A DNA stretch of 64,000 nt from Brevipalpus yothersi (Eukaryota; Arthropoda; Arachnida; Trombidiformes; Tenuipalpidae), in the NCBI GenBank assembly GCA_003956705.1, contig QZCP01000035.1:62001-126000 (forward strand). The letters are read 5' to 3'. Below, piece by piece: positions 59,116 to 64,000 of this stretch. The translations under genes were made by a program, and so were the position numbers. The notes under the pieces were generated by a model, which had not been told where the DNA came from, ran no database searches, and worked only from the letters and a program-made list of their open reading frames with translations. Positions within the stretch are counted from its first letter, which is position 1. Every line of letters starts with the position of its first letter.

Positions 59116-60259
59116 ATGTTTGCAATAGCGATGAGTGATTCCATTTGGGATGGTGACAATGATTCATTCATCGATACCATTTCAAATAGCAGTGAATTTT
59201 CTTTCGGAGAGGTCAGTTATCTGATTGAGATCACAGAATTCTGCATGCATGCATATGTGCAATCATAGTATTTAGCCTCTCAAAAAACAACTAAATAGTG
59301 TCAAATTTTTTTAAATTCATTTTAGGAAGTTGATTTTGAACATAATGAATGGCTTCGTGAAATGCTCATTGCTATCGATAGAGTTGTTTTGCTGGACAAG
59401 GATCCCCCGCCAAAATTTCCAAGTCATGTGTTGAGTGAATGTCTAGAATGGAAAGCAGCATTTCGAACTAAATTCACTGAGTAAGACATGATATTTTAGC
59501 CAGTTTCCTATCTTTTTATCTTCCAAAATTTTCTTTCCTCAGATCTGAGCGTGGAGCAATTTTTCTGAGAAATTCTATTCATTGTGATTCAACATCTCCT
59601 GGAAGCAGTCGAAAGTAAATATTTGCATTCTCAAATAAAAAACTAGTGTATATAATGTGAAATCATTCAATAATTACAATAATTACAGGAGTAGTAGCAA
59701 TTCTTTGGGAGAACGAAGCATATTTCCAAGCTCAGAGCTTCCTGGTAAACATACACAAAATTTGCATATTTTTCGCATCGAATTCATGTGATAATTTTGT
59801 TCCATTGTAGGGAGCAATATTGATTCACGATCTTCCTCGAGTAGAGAATTTTTCGATCAAACAGTGGCTAGAAGAAGTGCTCCTCTTGAAGGAATGAAGC
59901 CTTCGAGGAATCCCAAGTCTCTGCTATTGGATCCACTCGATACTGGAACGATTAGACAGGCTGGACAAAAAGTTCTGATCGAATTGCATCGACGTCCTCC
60001 ACTCAAGCTTCCGCCAATCCAGAGTGGTGATAAAACTCAGCAATCATCATCACGATTTTGGACTAAATTACCCTCTGTGAAGAAAGGTACAAGAAATTGA
60101 TATCCTTGTCTTTTCCCAGTTCTAATACACTTTTCGAAATTTCTAGGTTTTCCAATGCCTCCTCTATTCTTCTCCTTGGAGGATCTACTTCCAATCAAGA
60201 GTCCTGTAGATCTTGATGAAGAGGTGTCGTCAATTATCAACTCGAACAGAAAAACTTAA
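59116..60259 (+). CDS. Uncharacterised 255-aa protein, Ser/Pro-rich
   Basis: Six exons, 59116-59211, 59326-59480, 59543-59614, 59689-59744, 59811-60086 and 60147-60259, all in frame with good splice sites. I do not recognise the family. The N-terminal half is acidic and helical (DFEHNEWLREMLIAIDRVVL; SECLEWKAAFRTKFTE). The middle is Ser/Arg-rich (SPGSSRKSSSNSLGERS; SRSSSSREFF) and looks phosphorylatable. A more conserved-looking block follows (RNPKSLLLDPLDTGTIRQAG), then a Pro-rich stretch (RRPPLKLPPIQSG), a basic WTKLPSVKKG, and an acidic C-terminus (EDLLPIKSPVDLDEEVSS). No signal peptide or membrane helix is present. A cytoplasmic or nuclear adaptor is plausible but unproved. Confidence 0.72.
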
Positions 60260-60543
60260 TCTTGCCACGGAATATTCATCGCCGATAATGATGATTTATT
60301 CTAACAACATTGATAACTGCGATGAGACAAATGATTTTGTATTCATAGATTTTTTCTACCATACTCTCAAGAGTATCCATGGACTATCTTCAATCTTGAT
60401 TATCTCTTTAATTTCACGAATCAATTCTAGCGGACCAACTTTCCGTGAGTCACCTGTTTTTAAAAACAAGCTCTCTATGACCTACACTTTCGAGATGAGA
60501 GATTTCTGTGAATCTGACCTCAACCTTGGAATACCTCTAATAG

Positions 60544-60654
60544 GGAGAGGATGACATCCAACTAAGACGAGTCAGCTGGCAAATAGGCGGGATCCGATTC
60601 ACCTTTGTTGTGTGCTCTAAAAGTTCTGATCGAAAGGTATCATTTGCTCGCTAG
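60544..60654 (+). CDS. Short reading frame upstream of membrane gene B
   Basis: 36 codons with no ATG, opened by a possible acceptor (CTAATAG|GGAG) and ending 10 bases before the ATG of gene B. It ends SKSSDRKVSFAR, matching the KVSFAL end of the frame in front of gene A. Either a decayed exon or a conserved leader element. Confidence 0.3.
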   Translation, partial: GEDDIQLRRVSWQIGGIRFTFVVCSKSSDRKVSFAR

Positions 60655-60664
60655 TCTCCATTGA

Positions 60665-61376
60665 ATGTCATCCTCTCTAGTTGAAGGCATTACAATGGTA
60701 AAATTTGTTTTCTTAACAATTTTAGTTTCTCTTACAGGTATGGCCCACTCAACGGATAAGAACATCGATCTAGTAGAGAAATTCCGCTGCTCAAACTTTG
60801 GGAAGTTAAAGGTTAATGTGACTCACAACTGCCAGGTAAGTTCATCAAAGTGATTCGTTGATGTTTTTTTGATTCGATTTGATCTTTCCTTTGCAGAAAG
60901 AACCAATTATTGTATATCATTATGAGGATGGAAGGAATATTGGAAGAGTATTGTGTGAAAAAAGATGTGAAATCGAGACAGTGAAATGCTCCAGCGCTGA
61001 GACAGGAAGGATGATTTCCCCTGATTACATAGAAATAATGACTTTTTTTACTCTACTTAGATCTGAATCATCGGAAAGAAAAGGTATTTCATCAAATTCT
61101 GACTCAAAGAATTTTCTCATATACACAGCTTGGCCTCTCTCGATTCTATTGGTGAGTGCTGTGTTGAGTCTTCTCCTTACATACAAAATTATTGAACAAA
61201 ATGTGCAGAACTATTATTATTGGGTAGGAAAAAAACTTGATCTCAAGCTTGACCAGATTAACAATAAGAGAAACCCTCCTGATGTGCCAGATGTTGAGAA
61301 AGTGATTGAAGAGGATAGGAAATCTGACGCTCTTCATTCAACCATTCCAAGTCATGAAGAGTTGCTTGATTTGTGA
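60665..61376 (+). CDS. Single-pass membrane protein B, unrecognised family (paralogue of protein A)
   Basis: Two exons, 60665-60835 and 60897-61376, encode 216 aa. A signal peptide is seen (MVKFVFLTILVSLTGMA, from the second Met at 60695). The ectodomain shares cysteines and motifs with protein A (NIDLVEKFRC, NVTHNC, PIIVY, GRNIG, VKCSS, SPDYIE). One transmembrane helix follows (WPLSILLVSAVLSLLLTYKI), then a tail with NPPDVPDVEK. Compared with A the frame near the end is shifted, so B reads past the point where A stops and ends HEELLDL. Its last 39 bases overlap, on the opposite strand, the end of the PEX2 remnant. Ectodomain identity to A looks like roughly half by eye, although the intron and the region around the start codon are much closer. 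Confidence 0.78.
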
Positions 61377-61522
61377 TGATCCGTCTACTTTATATGAACA
61401 AACAGGACAAGAGTATTCCTCACAACCACCTTTTAAATAATCTTTTTGAATACAAAAATAACAAAGGGCATGTCTACATCCAATATGGTATGGATTGCAT
61501 GGCCAGTCTTCACGAATTACAC
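61338..61522 (-). pseudogene. Truncated PEX2 copy (3' end only)
   Basis: The minus strand reads EDWPCNPYHIGCRHALCYFC, then CPVCSYKV and SSQIKQLFMTWNG with the same stop as PEX2. Everything upstream is lost: similarity ends just before EDWPC, so the first zinc ligand pair of the RING (CAIC) is replaced by unrelated SVIR, and no N-domain is present. The frame is still open, which fits a young duplicate rather than a working ligase. Confidence 0.88.
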
Positions 61523-61736
61523 TTTTGAAAAGATTGTTCGAAATTAAAGGGGACGAACATTCGCAGGAAGTTTGATGCGAATCCAAATAGTGGTGTATAT
61601 TTTTTTGTGTATACAAGCATCGAAAAATTTTCCTTTTATGATTTTTATGAAGTTATTCTCATCTTTGTGTCTTCAATAAAATTCATATTTTCAAAATATC
61701 TCTGATTTAGCCCTCTCCATTAGGAAGAACTTTCCC

Positions 61737-62183
61737 TTAGTCACTCTGATTGCTTGCTGGAGTGGCTTCAGTCTCACCATTTCTTCCAACCACTTTGGAA
61801 GCGATTTCGAAAAGATTTTCTGGAGTAAGTCCACGATTTTTGAAGAGTCCTACCAAATTTTGGTACTTATAATACTTGACATTGTACAAAACTGATGGGA
61901 ATTCATCCAAAAAGCCTCTTAAATCTATGGGACTTTCCTTGAGAGACTTATCCAAGCGAACCAACAACTTGGTCAACCAATCTTTGGCCACTGATCGAAC
62001 TTTATGCAGAATAGGAACTGCTGGACTAGTTATTGATGCTTGAAAAAAATTTGAGAGAAGGTGGATTAAATTTTTGGGATTTTTTTTTCAAGAAAACACT
62101 CTTTTACCTGATCCGGTCTGAGTTTCTGCTGATACTAAGAAAATCACAACTGAAATGTTTGATAGCAGAACGAAAAATTTCAT
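61737..62183 (-). CDS. Small secreted protein, unrecognised
   Basis: Two exons, 62183-62108 and 62038-61737, give 125 aa. A clear signal peptide opens the protein (MKFFVLLSNISVVIFLVSAE). The mature part is helical and free of cysteine: VRSVAKDWLTKLLVRLDKSL, then PIDLRGFLDEFPSVLYNVKY and LTPENLFEIASKVV, ending in a Thr/Glu/Ala-rich tail (ETEATPASNQSD). The alternating hydrophobic helices could be a small helical bundle, a lipid carrier or a salivary/haemolymph protein. No family was recognised. The model is supported by the phase-1 join TCA G|GTAAAA to CAAG|CATCA. Confidence 0.7.
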
Positions 62184-63157
62184 TTTGAAGAGAAGAGTAG
62201 TAAAGTTATTCAAATCAAATGATGGAAAAAGAAGAAATGATACTGATTTTATTCTCAAACGAAATTCAACGTTGCTTTTCCGTTTGGCTACTTATTTGTC
62301 AATGGGAACTGGTGAACTAATCGAAGAGAAGGTTAATTTAGTAAACAATCCAGCCATTTATTTTGAGCATCGTCACCATTGTCTACAGTGTCACTTTTGA
62401 CAGAGTGAAAAATGTTCAGAAATGATTACATACATAGTGACATTCATAAGTTAAGACTCATCACAACTGTTATCACACGTGTTACACACTTTCATCACGG
62501 GAATGAATCGCTCATCAGTAGAGAAAAGAATCAATTAGATCAGAGGATCAAAGTTTTCAAAACGCTTATTCTAATGAAAATTGAGCAAACCAATATTCCT
62601 CACCTAGATTGAGAGATATCAGTATAAAGAATGAAAAATGGTCCTACATGATCAATCAGTATAAACGAAGTTAATGAGCTGACAAGATATTCATTGAAAA
62701 GTGCAAGCGCTCGTTGAGATAATCTGATAAAAAGTTGCATAATTGGGAAGAAGTCTAACTTTGTCAATTGTAAAAAGAAGGGTATGGAAAGTCGAATTAT
62801 AGTTATCTATGGTTGAGAATACACAATTAATGGGTTTTCCCTTAACAAAGTCCGAGAGCCCAAAACAAACCCAATCTCAGCCCCTCCACAGGCTCTCTCT
62901 TCTCTAAGGAGGATAATCCTTTCCTGGCAATCTTAGGATAATCTCCGCAATTTAAGTGAAATGAGCCAGCCCAGAGCAACTTGCCAAATTTCTAGGAAAT
63001 TGAAATAATAGTCTCTTCCTTTCTCAGCCCTAGCTGGCCTATTGAGTGATTATAAGTGATCGATATTTTCTCTCAAAGGTCAAACTCTATTGAAGCCACA
63101 TTATTAAGAAATCCGGATCACAAAAATTTTCTTTCACCAATCACCAATCACAATAAA
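62184..63157. other. Intergenic sequence without recognised features
   Basis: Open stretches of 66-81 codons on the plus strand lack protein-like character. Nothing else was seen. Confidence 0.45.
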
Positions 63158-63447
<290 letters not shown>

Positions 63448-63579
63448 CGTCTAATCATATTATACACACTCCCAAGATAATTGATAGTCCTTTTCTCGCG
63501 AATTTTTGGCAATTTTCTCTCTCTTTCTTCACACTTATACTTCTCCTTGAACTCACTTGCCTCCTCTAATCGCTAATTT

Positions 63580-64000
63580 TCAATTTGATCACTTTCTCTC
63601 TCACTTTCTCTCTCACTTTCTTTCTCTTTTTGACTTCCTCCCTCTCTTGCCTGACAAGTTTTCTCTCTCAAAAACGCTGCCCGTCGTTCACAATCTCGAT
63701 TTAAGAGCCATTTTTATAAGTAGGACGTGTCCCGTAACGATCGCTACCTGGTTCCGAGCTCGACGTTCCTCCAACTCAGCTCCTTCAGCAACTTCGTCAG
63801 TCAGTTTAGACTTCGTTGAGGTTCGTCAACGAAAGTGAAACCTTTAAGTCAACCGTCGACTTGCCATACCGTCTGACCGAGCTGAGCTTGTTCGTTCTTT
63901 CTCTCTCCTTCTCTACGCTCAAACAGCGAAACTTCTACAGCCGCAACTTTGTGGATTTGACTTACCATCATCACAGCGATCGGTCAAAGTAAACTGTTAC
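63580..64000 (+). promoter_or_regulatory. Promoter / 5' leader-like region at the window end
   Basis: Base composition changes: CpG dinucleotides become frequent (63675-63860) after pyrimidine-rich CTCT repeats, and an arthropod initiator-like TCAGTCAGTTT sits near 63758. This resembles a core promoter and GC-richer 5' UTR of a plus-strand gene beyond the window. The open frame here is Ser/Phe/Leu-rich from the CT repeats and is not taken as coding. Confidence 0.35.

Larger units (their letters stand above)
60590..61522. repeat. Copy B of an inverted segmental duplication
   Basis: Inverted relative to copy A at 49303-50260, about 11 kb apart. It includes gene B, a leader frame and a truncated PEX2 end. 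The left border is vague. The right border, near 61522, is where similarity to PEX2 stops abruptly. Confidence 0.88.

Noticed and set aside
60213..60554. 113-codon frame overlapping the end of the 255-aa gene
   Set aside because: Starts inside the last exon in another frame. The TFEMRDFC part vaguely recalls the membrane-gene motif but is too weak to call.

Overview
This is a eukaryotic nuclear sequence. It is AT-rich, its genes are split by mostly short GT-AG introns (about 60-100 bp, a few near 1 kb), and it carries AATAAA poly(A) signals and long GA/CT microsatellites, three of which contain runs of N. The gene set is animal: Na+/K+-ATPase alpha, G alpha i, arrestin, CCM3, EPG5, EOGT and a Neverland-type Rieske oxygenase. 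Together with the compact layout this suggests an arthropod, most likely a mite or other small-genome chelicerate. The taxon is an inference; no marker here settles it.

Layout, left to right: (-) Neverland N-terminal part, cut by the window edge; (+) CUEDC1, OMA1, HADHA; (-) secreted carboxylesterase; (+) short arrestin, TSPO; (-) His/Pro/Gln-rich secreted protein, PDCD10/CCM3, STAM-like protein without a VHS domain, hormone-sensitive lipase, the 20-exon EPG5, Na+/K+-ATPase alpha; (+) intronless PCF11; (-) EOGT; (+) PEX2; (-) membrane protein A; (+) G alpha i; (-) JMJD6; (+) TRIC channel; (-) SYS1 and C15orf61, 67 bp apart; (+) PKA inhibitor, an unrecognised 255-aa protein, membrane protein B; (-) a PEX2 3'-end remnant and a small secreted protein; then about 1.8 kb with no gene I can recognise, ending in a CpG-richer, promoter-like stretch.

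Most genes are single-copy housekeeping or signalling genes with no operon logic. Themes recur: mitochondrion (OMA1, HADHA, TSPO, C15orf61-type), secretory pathway and autophagy (SYS1, EOGT, STAM, EPG5), signalling (G alpha i, arrestin, PKI, CCM3) and lipid/steroid metabolism (Neverland, lipase, TSPO, PEX2).

The least ordinary part is an inverted duplication of about 1 kb. The block at 49.3-50.26 kb (end of PEX2 plus membrane gene A) recurs in opposite orientation at 60.59-61.52 kb (membrane gene B plus a dead PEX2 end). The PEX2 segment is still almost identical, while the membrane-protein ectodomains differ strongly. This pair is the best candidate here for an undescribed, fast-evolving system.

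Gene models were joined by hand from reading frames, splice sites and family resemblance recalled from memory. Every multi-exon model keeps frame to its stop codon (or, for the Neverland gene, to the window edge), but no transcript or database search was available.
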